NCBI GenBank assembly: GCA_964020975.1
Contig: OZ026620.1
Coordinates: 74,181,100-74,245,099 of the forward strand
Source of the DNA: Hermodice carunculata
Lineage: Eukaryota; Annelida; Polychaeta; Eunicida; Amphinomidae
DNA: 64,000 nt
Direction of reading: 5' to 3'
The position numbers were made by a program, and so were the translations under genes. How positions within the stretch are numbered: position 1 is the first letter of the stretch; each line of letters starts with the position of its first letter. The notes below the pieces were generated by a model. The model worked only from the letters and a program-made list of their open reading frames with translations, ran no database searches and had not been told where the DNA came from. Shown here piece after piece: positions 10,897-19,395 of this stretch.

Positions 10897-13800
10897 ATGG
10901 TAAACCAAGAAGAAGTACAGTACCTTATTGATGGGCTTAATGAAGATGGGGAATGCGAGGACAGAAACCCCAGTGATGTGCAATATTTGATGGATGGAAT
11001 TGAACAGGATGGACCCTGGGAAGAAGGAAAGCCTTACAGTTTTGAAAAGAGAAATGAAAGAACATTCTTGAAGAATGGGGCCAAGGATAGATCCTATGAA
11101 GTGAAATTTAATGAAGAGTGGCATGGCAAGAAGGTGGCAGAGATTCAAGATGAACTGAGAGACATGTTTGAAGATGTAATGGAGCAGGCAAGAGAAGGAC
11201 TGGATGATCAAGATTTGGGACGTGTCATCATACATCATGGTAGATTGAATAATAATGTGGTGGTCCCCTTACAAAATCTTGGTGAGTTGAATGCAGATGT
11301 GATTATGGAGAAGATCAAGAATGTGCTATAAAGCGAAGAAAACTTGCCTGTGCATGATAGTTTTTACATAACAGTGGGCACAATAGAACAACCGAAAGGA
11401 GGCAAAGGAACAACCATCAATAAAGTCAGGGGAGAGAATAATTCAGTGCATACAAAAAGATCTATGGTGGAAATAAAAAATGAAGACCAGTTGTGTATGG
11501 CCAGAGCAATAGGTGTGTCCTGGGTTAAGACGGTGCTAGTGAGCAATGAAGAATGGAAAGAACTGACAAAAGATCAAGAACAGATGACCAGGATTGAGAA
11601 GGTGTTACATCATAAAAAGGCTCCAAAACGTTATGCCAAAGACGTGACAAACAAGAATCGTAAAGACAAAAAAAATATGGCAATAAGTTTATGTAGAGTA
11701 TCAGGTGTGCCCATAGACAGAATGGGTAACTTGAATGATATAGTGAAGTTTGAATAGGTGTTGGGTGTACAAATATTAGTAGTGAGTGCAATGAGAGGAA
11801 ACAAATTCATTAGAATAGGTGAGAATAGAGACAGCAAAATATATATTTATTTAGACGAAGAAGAACAACATTTTCATAGTATAACAAAGATAGCTGGATT
11901 TTTTGGCTCATCCTATTTCTGTGATACATGTTTGAAAGCATATGCAAATAGCAACAAACATTGTTGTGAAACTTGCTGTATAGTATGTAAAACAAAAAAT
12001 TGTATTGAAACTGAACCTGTAGTGTGTAGTGATTGTAACATGACTTGTAGAAACAAAGATTGTACGGATAGACATAAGGAAAAGAAAAGAAATGGTAGTC
12101 AATGTGAAATATGGTGGAAATGTACAAAGTGTCATAAAGTAGTGGATAGGAGAGATAGAGAGATAAAGGACCATCAATGTGGAGAATGGTTGTGTGAATG
12201 TTGTAACAAATATGTAGTAGGTGAACATTTATGTTATATGAGAGCAGATAGAGTTAGACCAGGCAAGCCTAGGAAATATATTTATTTTGATTTTGAATGT
12301 AGTCAGGACAAGGTAGCTCAGTGTGAAGCAGGATACGAACCTATGAAAAAGTTTAGATGTAAACAGTGTGCAGAAAAGAAAAAAAAAACATGTAGTCAAT
12401 GTAAAAGATGCAGGAATTGTAATGAAATAACATGTGGAAAACAGATTCATGAAGCAAATTTTGTAGTGGCTCAGAAATCGTGTGATAGTTGTAAAGTTAG
12501 TCCAATGAATGCAAAATGTAATGAGCGTGGCAACAGATGTAGTAAATGTAACAAATATGACAGAAAAGAAGAAACATTTGTAAAGCAACCCTGTGATAGT
12601 TGTGGACAAAAAGAAGTAGTGTTTGAAGGTGACAATGTAGCAGAAGAATTTTGCGAATGGTTATTCGATATTCAACATATAGACTGTACAGTATTATCAC
12701 ATAATGGCAAAGCATATGATAATGTATTTCTGTTAGAGTATCTGTTAGAAAATTCAATTAGGCCAGCTAGAAATTATTTACTCGGGTAGTAAAATAATGT
12801 ACATGGAGATAGGGAGAGGACTGAACATGCGGGTCTTGGATTCCTTGAACTTTCTACCCATGAGGCTGGCCAACCTTCCTGAAGCCTTTGATCTGAAAGA
12901 ACTGAAGAAGGGATATTTTCCCCATTTCTTTAACACCATAGAACATCAGCAATATGTAGGCCCCTATCCCGATCCAAAATTCTATGGTGCAGATTACATG
13001 GGTACAAAGGATCGCAAGGAATTCATGACCTGGCATGGTGAGCAGAAAGACAAGACCTTTAATTTTAGACATGAAATGTTACAGTATTGTAGATCAGATG
13101 TAGATATTTTGAGACAAACATGTTGTAAATTTAGACAATTATTGACAGAAGTGACTGGAGAGCAGGTAGAAGTAGAGAAAGATGGAGAGGTAATCACCAA
13201 GTGGCAGAGACATGTCGAACCCTTTGATTACATAACAAATAGCATCCGTTTGTTTAGCTGTCTATAAAACCAAATTCTTAGAAGAAACCTATAGAGTAAC
13301 CCTGACTAACGATATCGACTATTCGACAATTCCATGGTGCTTGGGCAAATGTGAGGGACGGAAATGGGAAGTGCAAGTTCGAGGACAATGGTTGAATGAA
13401 GAGGAACTGGCCAATGATCATCTGAGAGTAGGGAGCCACACGTTTGTGGGCACCCCTATAGGCCAAATACCATCAGGCGGCTATGTCCAGAGAGATCATT
13501 ACAGTAAAATCTCCATTCAATGGTTGTCCTGGATCATGCACTCTCAACAAATTGATATTCAACATGCATTGAATGGGGGCGAGGTGAAAGTGAGGGGGAC
13601 AGGATACAGACTCGATGGCTATGCCGAAGTAGATGGAAAGAAAGTGTGTTATGAATTTTTAGGCTGTGTTTTTCATGGCTGCAAAACATGTTATCCCGAC
13701 AATAGACATGAAATTAAACACCCCAGAACCAAACACAACTTGGACGAACTTTATGCATTAACAATTCAAAGGAAAGTAGATTTGGAAAAATTAGGATATA

Positions 13801-15240
13801 CTTACAAATGTATTTGGGAACACGAATTTAGAGACCAGCTGAAACAAAATGCTGAGTTGGCAAATTATGTAAATTCATTAGACATTCAAGCTAGACTTGA
13901 AATGAAAGATAGTTTTTTTGGTGGTAGAACTGGAGCTTCTCAACTATATTACAAAGTTGCAGAAGATGAAGAAATAAAATATATAGATTTTACGAGTATA
14001 TATCCTTCAATCAACAAACAGGCAACATATCCAGTAGGACACCCTACAATTATTTCTGACAATTTCAAATCTATTCATGACTACTTCGGTATAGCCAAGG
14101 TTACTATCTTGCCCCCCAGGGGTCTCTTTCACCCCGTGCGCCCCTATAGGTCAGGAAGTAAACTAAAATTCTCATTATGTAGAATATGTGCAGACACAGA
14201 AAACCCTGAGGAATGTAACTGTAGTGACGAACAGAGGACGATGACGGGTACATGGTGTACCCCTGAAATACAACATGCAGTAGATCAAGGATACAAAATT
14301 TTAAAGATACACAAAGTTTACCATTAGGAAGAAACAGCGACTTATGACAGTAGTATAGGGAAGGGGGGTCTTTTTTCAGAGTATGTCAATACATTTTTTA
14401 AAGATAAAACAGGAATCTAGCGGGTGGCCAGACTGGCGTAAGACCAAGACGGACCAACAGAAGTACATGAACGACTATTATGACCGCGAGGGGATAAGAC
14501 TTGACTATGACAGTATTAAGAAGAACCCGGGGCTTAGATCTTTGTCGAAACTTTGTCTTAACAGCTTTTGGGGAAAATTGGGTCAAAAATTAAACATGAA
14601 ACAAGTTGAATTCCTACACAGCTCCCAAGCTGACCTATTTTTTCAAAGAGTCAGCAATCCCACCCGAAAACTGGAAGACTTTCATGGAGACCATTTGATA
14701 GAATTGGAATACACACATCACAATGCATTTATTCCTGAAAATTTTCAAACCAGTGTAGTCTTAGCAAGTTTCACAACTTGTTGGGCAAGATTAAAATTAT
14801 TAAAATCCCTAGAAAAAATTGTCAATAGAGTTCTTTACTATGATACAGATTACATCATCTATGTGAGCCGTCCAGGTGAATATGATCCCCCACTTGGTGA
14901 TTACCTTGGTAAATTTACAGATGAGTAAGATGGAGATTATATTGTAGAATTTTTAAGTGGAGGACCAAAAAATTATAGTTATGTCACAAAATGAGGAAAG
15001 CAGGTCACAAAGGTCAGAGGATTTCCATTGAATTATACCAATAGTCAATTGATTAATTTTGAAAGCATGAAAAAAATTATTTAAAATAAAGAAGAACATA
15101 TTATGACAAGAAATCCAAAAATATGTAGAGACAAGAGAAAAAGGAAATTGTATAATAGAGAGGAAGAAAAGAAGTACCAAAAAGTGTTTACTAAAAGACG
15201 GGTACTTAGTGATTATTCTACAGTACCCTTTGGCTATTGA
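10897..15240 (+). pseudogene. Polinton protein-primed DNA polymerase B region (broken)
   Basis: This is the replicative polymerase of the element, family B with protein priming. An N-terminal region typical of Polinton polymerases (about 10897-11760) comes first. A Cys-rich, zinc-binding-type segment follows (about 11915-12240). Exonuclease motifs then appear: Exo I with DFE near 12290, Exo II with HNGKAYDN near 12700, and Exo III with SDVDIL near 13100. Polymerase motif A, DFTSIYPS, lies near 13990; motif B, NSFWGKLG, near 14560; motif C, YYDTD, near 14840. A second Cys-rich insert lies near 14185-14220. The tail reaches about 15240. The gene is broken in several places, so I give it as one region. 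It heads the + strand gene row, behind the CRE-MEF2-TATA promoter. Confidence 0.93.
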
Positions 15241-15507
15241 TCGTTTGTTGTATAACATTGTATATAGTTTGTATTATATTGTATATTGTCTGTATTATAT
15301 TGTATATAGTGTCCACAATTATCACAAGGTTAGTTGATGTATAAAGCCATATTGTAAATGTACTGTACATACTTTTTGTTTACAGTGTAAAGTATAATAT
15401 AATGTATACATTGAGTTATATCAAATATTCCTATGTGTATATGTAGATTTGGAGAAAATACATTGTGTTTTTATCTGATCAAGAAATAAAAATAAGTTTA
15501 TATAAAG
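15241..15507 (+). promoter_or_regulatory. Intergenic AT-rich stretch with TATA-type promoter
   Basis: Several 'ttgtatata' and 'tgtattatattgtatat' repeats (about 15255-15315) precede AAGTTTATATAAAG at 15493-15506, one of the recurring element promoters. It stands about 45 bases before the ATG at 15538. Confidence 0.55.
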
Positions 15508-15537
15508 ATGAGCTCTCTGTCATTATTTATCAGCAAA

Positions 15538-15879
15538 ATGGATACCCCCAGACAACAGTTAGCCCAGAAGTTTTTAGTCCCTCTGATAGATACAGAAGAA
15601 AAATGGAATATGATTGTGCATTTAACCTTCGAAGATGGTCAATATTCAAATGCCAGAGTGCAAAAATTGGAAAGAATACACACAGAAGTGTTAGTTAACC
15701 TATATCAACAGAATCAAATGTATAAAGCCCAAAGAATTTTGCAGTGGCATCTGTTTTGGCTGGACAGTCATCCTGAACTGAAACCATATGTTATTGACAT
15801 GCCTGAATTTAAAATGAAGATGACAGATGGCACCTTTATGGATATGACAAAACATGTTGAGACACATCCCCTGACATAA
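15538..15879 (+). CDS. Polinton small protein of unknown function, 113 aa
   Basis: An open frame beginning MDTPRQQLAQKF; I prefer this ATG because the TATA-type box at 15493-15506 lies about 45 bases upstream, the distance seen before other genes of this element. An in-frame ATG at 15508 sits almost on the box. The product is mixed charged/aromatic, with the segments 'VHLTFEDGQYSNARVQKL' and 'AQRILQWHLFWLDSHPEL', and looks soluble, alpha/beta, without membrane segments. I do not recognise the family. Its place between polymerase and the PC4-like gene suggests a replication or transcription accessory, which is only inference. Confidence 0.6.
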   Translation: MDTPRQQLAQKFLVPLIDTEEKWNMIVHLTFEDGQYSNARVQKLERIHTEVLVNLYQQNQMYKAQRILQWHLFWLDSHPELKPYVIDMPEFKMKMTDGTFMDMTKHVETHPLT

Positions 15880-16126
15880 AGCATCATGGGATTTTCCCAG
15901 AGCTATAATTAGACTAAACATGTTCAGACATGTTACTTATGCAAAGGATTCTGGGAGTTCCAGATGCTATAAATAGAACGATGTCATTATCCACCAATCA
16001 GTGACAAGAACGGTGACGTCATATTTCTAAAAATAGATTTGGTGATCAACAAAAACTGTGTAAAGGAGCAGACGTTTCATCCAGTCATCATTTCTACTCT
16101 GAAGAGGGAAAAGATAACAAGGCAAA
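15880..16126 (+). promoter_or_regulatory. Dense regulatory interval before the first PC4-like gene
   Basis: In order: GGGATTTTCCC (15888-15898, kappaB-like), AAACATGTTC plus AGACATGTTA (15916-15935, p53-type full site matching 19 of 20 consensus positions), TATAAATAG (about 15968-15976), ACCAATCAG (about 15993-16001, CCAAT-like), TGACGTCA (16014-16021, full CRE palindrome), CTAAAAATAG (16027-16036, MEF2-like) and GTGTAAAGGAG (16058-16068) at the TATA position. The gene starts at 16127. All factor names come from consensus matching. Confidence 0.5.
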
Positions 16127-16735
16127 ATGGAACTACAACTGAGTCATAAGGCAGTGATTGAAGTGAGGAGAGGAACGTTTGGGTCATATGTGGCTGTAGG
16201 CAAGATGCAAGGAAAGAACAAGTGTTGGGTGTTTATATCCTTACAAGCTTGGCAGAACTTTACACAGACTATACCTAAAGTGACTGAACTCTTAACACAA
16301 GACCTGGACAGAGAAGAAGGAATTGTATTGACTAAGCGGGTGAAACTGACAGTGGTTTGGTTAAAAGACAGATATTACATAGGACTTCATAGTACAGATT
16401 TATCTGGAAACAGGGTGAAAGGACTGAACTTGGATATGGATGAATGGACCCGGCTTGTAACAAATGTGTATGGAATTGAACAAAACTCGAAGACAATCAG
16501 AAAGAGGACAGCAACTGAACAAGATGAGGTGGAGGTCAAAAAAACAAAGATGGGGGAAGGACAACAGACCGAAAAAACAATAAAGCAATATCAGTGGCGA
16601 AATGTATGTCCTTGGAATCATGACATTATACACGAAAGGGATGACTGTTGGGCGTTTACTGAAGAGATGTGTAAAAAGAGACGTGAAGAATACGAACAAA
16701 GAAATAGCGATCGTGATGTTGTAGACACATCATAA
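16127..16735 (+). CDS. PC4-like DNA-binding protein, possibly two repeats (202 aa)
   Basis: An open frame starting at the first ATG after the regulatory interval. Residues about 68-115 resemble the PC4/p15 coactivator fold: 'KLTVVWLKDRYYIGLHS', then a turn, then 'GLNLDMDEWTRLV', matching the family pattern of beta strands followed by G-[IL]-x-L-x(4)-W-x(2)-L. Residues 5-56 (with 'SYVAVGKMQG' and 'FISLQAWQNF') may be a second, weaker copy. The tail (118-202) is charged, with a KR-rich stretch and a Cys/His/Trp patch around 160-181. PC4 proteins bind single-stranded DNA and promoters, so a role in replication or transcription of the element fits. Assignment is from pattern only, and another ssDNA-binding fold is possible. 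Confidence 0.5.
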   Translation: MELQLSHKAVIEVRRGTFGSYVAVGKMQGKNKCWVFISLQAWQNFTQTIPKVTELLTQDLDREEGIVLTKRVKLTVVWLKDRYYIGLHSTDLSGNRVKGLNLDMDEWTRLVTNVYGIEQNSKTIRKRTATEQDEVEVKKTKMGEGQQTEKTIKQYQWRNVCPWNHDIIHERDDCWAFTEEMCKKRREEYEQRNSDRDVVDTS

Positions 16736-16798
16736 GATATTATAGCTAGCAGAGACATAGTAGTACCTGGGACCCAGGATTTAATTAATTGGATTTAT

Positions 16799-17005
16799 AT
16801 GTATCACATTAGAAAAAATATTATTAGTTTGAGAGACAATAGTTGTTATGGATGTAAAGAGGATTTACCAGGTCAGAGAGACCATATGGAGGGAGGGTGT
16901 TTGACAGAATGGGACGAGACAGTGGACAAATATTTCAAAGTTGTCAAGAGTAAAATATCAGCAGTGCAGGTAGTGAAAGCTTTAGACAGAATAATGAATG
17001 AATAA
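16799..17005 (+). CDS. Small Cys/His protein of the Polinton (68 aa)
   Basis: A short open frame with 'CYGCKEDLPGQRDHMEGGC', a C-x2-C...H-x4-C pattern that could bind zinc, followed by an amphipathic helix 'YFKVVKSKISAVQVVKAL'. Similar C-x2-C / QxxH / C small proteins accompany Polintons in my memory, but I cannot name the family. A further tiny frame lies immediately downstream (17018-17167). Whether the pair are separate genes is unclear. Confidence 0.45.
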   Translation: MYHIRKNIISLRDNSCYGCKEDLPGQRDHMEGGCLTEWDETVDKYFKVVKSKISAVQVVKALDRIMNE

Positions 17006-17017
17006 TTGAATGTTAGT

Positions 17018-17167
17018 ATGAGAGAAGACATCGTGAAAAAGGAACTGACAAAGGAAACACAAGATATTAGAGATGACTTTTATGTATTATTTACTGAACT
17101 ATGTCCTAATCTGAGAGAATTTACAATTGTGAATGTTAAGAAGTCTATCAAAAGAAAAGTTACATAG
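17018..17167 (+). CDS. Tiny open frame, 49 aa, before a poly(A) signal
   Basis: Begins MREDIVKKELTKETQDI, ends ...KKSIKRKVT; charged and helical, with no recognised family. It ends 62 bases before AATAAA at 17230-17235, so it is probably near the 3' end of a transcript. Low confidence as a separate gene. Confidence 0.3.
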   Translation: MREDIVKKELTKETQDIRDDFYVLFTELCPNLREFTIVNVKKSIKRKVT

Positions 17168-17229
17168 ATAAAAGAAAGTATGTGATGTAAATTTATAGTT
17201 TGATGTGAATGTATGTTAGTATTTGTGTG

Positions 17230-17235
17230 AATAAA
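17230..17235 (+). terminator. Poly(A) signal AATAAA
   Basis: AATAAA downstream of the small Cys/His genes and upstream of the minisatellite, placed where a transcript would end before the ATPase promoter. Confidence 0.5.
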
Positions 17236-17366
17236 ATGTTTGAAATGAAATTTTACCTTGTTTATATATTTTTTCACTACCTAATACTGTTTTTATGATG
17301 TTTGGCGTGCTGTTGTAGGTTGATGTGTGTGTTGTTGTGCTGTTTTGCGTGCTGTTGTATGCTGTT

Positions 17367-17665
17367 TTATGCTGGTGTGTGCTGGTCAAATGCTGGTGAA
17401 ATGCTGGTCAAATGCTGGTGAAATGCTGGTGTGTGCTGGTCAAATGCTGGTCTGTGCTGGTGAAATGCTGGTGTGTGCTGGTGAAATGCTGGTGTGTGCT
17501 GGTCAAATGCTGGTGAAATGCTGGTGTGTGCTGGTGAAATGCTGGTGTTTGTGCTGGTCAAATGCTGGTGTGTGCTGGTCAAATGCTGGTGTGTGCTGTT
17601 TCATGCTGTTTTGTGTGCTGGTGAAATGCTGGTCTGTGCTGGTCAAATGCTGTTGTGTTCTGGTC
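17367..17665. repeat. GCTGGT minisatellite inside the Polinton
   Basis: About 25 units of 10-11 bases: GCTGGTCAAAT, GCTGGTGAAAT and GCTGGTGTGT in irregular order. It separates the small Cys/His gene from the ATPase promoter. The open frames across both strands here are by-products of the repeat. Confidence 0.9.
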
Positions 17666-17679
17666 TGTAAGATTTTTCA

Positions 17680-17694
17680 AAGTTTATATAAGGA
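17680..17694 (+). promoter_or_regulatory. Element promoter of the ATPase gene
   Basis: AAGTTTATATAAGGA, about 45 bases before the ATPase ATG at 17726; one of seven near-identical copies in this Polinton. Confidence 0.7.
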
Positions 17695-17725
17695 CCCTCC
17701 ATTCATAATCTGCCAACACTGAATC

Positions 17726-18604
17726 ATGGGTCGTCAACAGAGAACATGTCCCATATGTGGCAAAGACAAACTTTTACATTTATATGCCCATTTGAGAGAT
17801 GTACACAACATGAATAGCTCAGAACGGAAAAAGTGGTTAAAAAAATCTCTTTCCCACGATTCTGGAGATACTATTTTACCGAAAGAAGAAAGTTGTCCTG
17901 CAGAAAATGTAGCTTGTCCACCACCTGAACAAAAGAGACCATGGTGGGAAACCATAAGTTTACTACCATTTAAAGCCTGCTCTTCCATGTTAATTTGTGG
18001 ACAAACAGGGTCAGGAAAGTCTTTTTTTGTCTATCGGCTACTCAGAGAGCTTGATGGCATGTACGAACAAGTACCCGTTGCAAAACTGTACTGTTATTCA
18101 CTTTGGCAGCCTCTGTTTCAAGAAATGGAGCAAAATATTCCCAACATCACCTTTCAACAGGGATTACCAACACAGACAGAGATAGATGAATTTACAGCAG
18201 ACGGCCAACATAAATTTATTATTTGTGATGATTTGATGCATCAGGTTGTAAAAACACCTGCCATGGAATTGTTATTTACTCAAGGCTGCCATCACAAAGA
18301 TGTTTCTGTCATTGTTATCAGTCAAAATATTTTTTTCACTGGTCCTCATGCGAAGACTTTATCGATTAACTCTTGGTACCTAATCCTTTTCCAATCTAAC
18401 AGGGATTTGATGCAAATTAATACTTTAGGTAGACAACTCTACCCAGGTGAAGGTAACATGCTCGTCCAAGCTTATACAGATGCCATGAAAACCCCCTATA
18501 TTTATTTAGTTGTGGACATGTCGCCAAATTCTAATCCAAAATACCGGATGAGAACTCATATATTTCCAAATGAAGATGTGTATGTTTATGTACCCCTTTC
18601 CTAA
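17726..18604 (+). CDS. Polinton genome-packaging ATPase (FtsK/HerA, A32-like), 292 aa
   Basis: This ATPase is thought to pump the element's DNA into capsids. The frame is open from ATG to stop. Residues 8-27 form a C2H2 zinc finger (C8, C11, H22, H27), then a charged linker. Walker A GQTGSGKS lies at 92-99, Walker B FIICDDLM at 164-171, and 'VSVIVISQNIF' near 195-205 fits the family's sensor region. Length is normal for Polinton ATPases with an added N-terminal finger. Its own promoter motif lies at 17680-17694. The stop codon sits directly beside the promoter of the next gene, showing tight packing. Confidence 0.95.
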   Translation: MGRQQRTCPICGKDKLLHLYAHLRDVHNMNSSERKKWLKKSLSHDSGDTILPKEESCPAENVACPPPEQKRPWWETISLLPFKACSSMLICGQTGSGKSFFVYRLLRELDGMYEQVPVAKLYCYSLWQPLFQEMEQNIPNITFQQGLPTQTEIDEFTADGQHKFIICDDLMHQVVKTPAMELLFTQGCHHKDVSVIVISQNIFFTGPHAKTLSINSWYLILFQSNRDLMQINTLGRQLYPGEGNMLVQAYTDAMKTPYIYLVVDMSPNSNPKYRMRTHIFPNEDVYVYVPLS

Positions 18605-18620
18605 AGTTTATATAAGGAGG
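18604..18620 (+). promoter_or_regulatory. Element promoter of the second PC4-like gene
   Basis: AAAGTTTATATAAGGAGG, touching the ATPase stop codon and about 35 bases before the ATG at 18644. Confidence 0.7.
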
Positions 18621-18643
18621 TACAGGATGTATTTTTGCGAACC

Positions 18644-19045
18644 ATGGAGTGGAATGATGTTACTAAGAAAAGGTTCCTTAGGCCAAGTTTTGGAATTGTC
18701 GCCCTGCTTTTGGGTATTACAGGAGTGACAGATATAGCACTACATAATCAAACACCCCTCGGCCATTCATGTCCCATAAAAGTGTGTAATTGGACAGAAA
18801 ATCCATTAACAGACATTAATACAACAGACTGCAATCACATGAAACAATTTATATTGGGAAATGGTAAAAGGCTGACACTGTGTAAATATCATGGAGTCAC
18901 TAGAATAGATATCAGACAGTTTATAAGAGGTCGTGCCACAAAGCTAGGAATCTGGTTACGGAACAGAGAATGGAAGAACTTATTGGATCGACTCCCTGAC
19001 ATCATGCTTGCTTTAATTCAAAGTAAAAGTTATAAAAGGACGTAA
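18644..19045 (+). CDS. PC4-like coactivator/ssDNA-binding protein (133 aa)
   Basis: I start at the ATG (MEWNDVTKKRF) because it is the first ATG after the promoter box at 18604-18620. Residues about 73-122 match the PC4/p15 pattern closely: 'GKRLTLCKYHGVTRIDIR' (strand-turn-strand with the DIR core), a basic loop, 'KLGIWLRNREWKNLL' (the G-I-x-L...W-x2-L helix start), then a short helix. PC4 family proteins bind single-stranded and promoter DNA and help TBP-dependent transcription. Residues 15-68 are less typical: a hydrophobic patch 'GIVALLLGITGV' and a few Cys. The gene stands two places before the TBP-like gene. A replication-type ssDNA-binding role is the main alternative. Confidence 0.72.
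   Translation: MEWNDVTKKRFLRPSFGIVALLLGITGVTDIALHNQTPLGHSCPIKVCNWTENPLTDINTTDCNHMKQFILGNGKRLTLCKYHGVTRIDIRQFIRGRATKLGIWLRNREWKNLLDRLPDIMLALIQSKSYKRT
19028..19042 (+). promoter_or_regulatory. Element promoter of the small basic protein gene
   Basis: AAGTTATAAAAGGACG-type box overlapping the end of the PC4-like gene, about 40 bases before the ATG at 19071. It shares GGACG with the integrase promoter at 20486-20502. Confidence 0.65.
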
Positions 19046-19070
19046 AGATATAATTTATAATATTTTCAAG

Positions 19071-19394
19071 ATGACCCAGAGAATAAAAAGACATTGGCCG
19101 CTTTTTCAATGTTTGCTGGGAGCTGAAACAACAGCTCATGCAAAAGCATTCATCCGTGCCACAAGCCTGAATCAGATGACTACACTACTGGAAATTATCA
19201 AAAACGTCTTATATGGCTTCCTTCCAATCGCAGAAGTTTATAAAAAGAAGTTAAAGAAACACAAGAGGATCATCAAACATTTAGCAGACACCAAGCGTAT
19301 CACAAGCAAGACCAAAAATATTTTGGCAAAGCACGTTGAGATAATAGTGTTAGTACTACGGTCTGTAAAAAGTATCCTGCAAGCTACGGCATAG
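19071..19394 (+). CDS. Polinton small basic helical protein (107 aa)
   Basis: An open frame, MTQRIKRHWPLF..., rich in Lys/Arg. It has the pattern 'RIKRHWPLFQCL', 'KAFIRAT', 'VLYGFLPI', 'KKKLKKHKRIIKHLA', which I recognise from short proteins common in animal Polintons. The family's function is unknown to me; a hydrophobic C-terminus 'EIIVLVLRSVKSIL' may touch membranes or the capsid. It ends two bases before the TBP-like fusion gene, suggesting a shared transcript. Confidence 0.65.
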   Translation: MTQRIKRHWPLFQCLLGAETTAHAKAFIRATSLNQMTTLLEIIKNVLYGFLPIAEVYKKKLKKHKRIIKHLADTKRITSKTKNILAKHVEIIVLVLRSVKSILQATA

Positions 19395-19395
19395 G

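Noticed and set aside
11810-12757. Several antisense frames opposite the polymerase
   Set aside because: They are Cys/Ile/Phe-rich mirrors of the Cys-rich coding strand, not genes.
17367-17665. Chi-like GCTGGTGG resemblance in the minisatellite
   Set aside because: Bacterial recombination signal; meaningless in this animal context.
17327-17722. Cys-rich 131-codon frame and its antisense
   Set aside because: Produced by the GCTGGT minisatellite.
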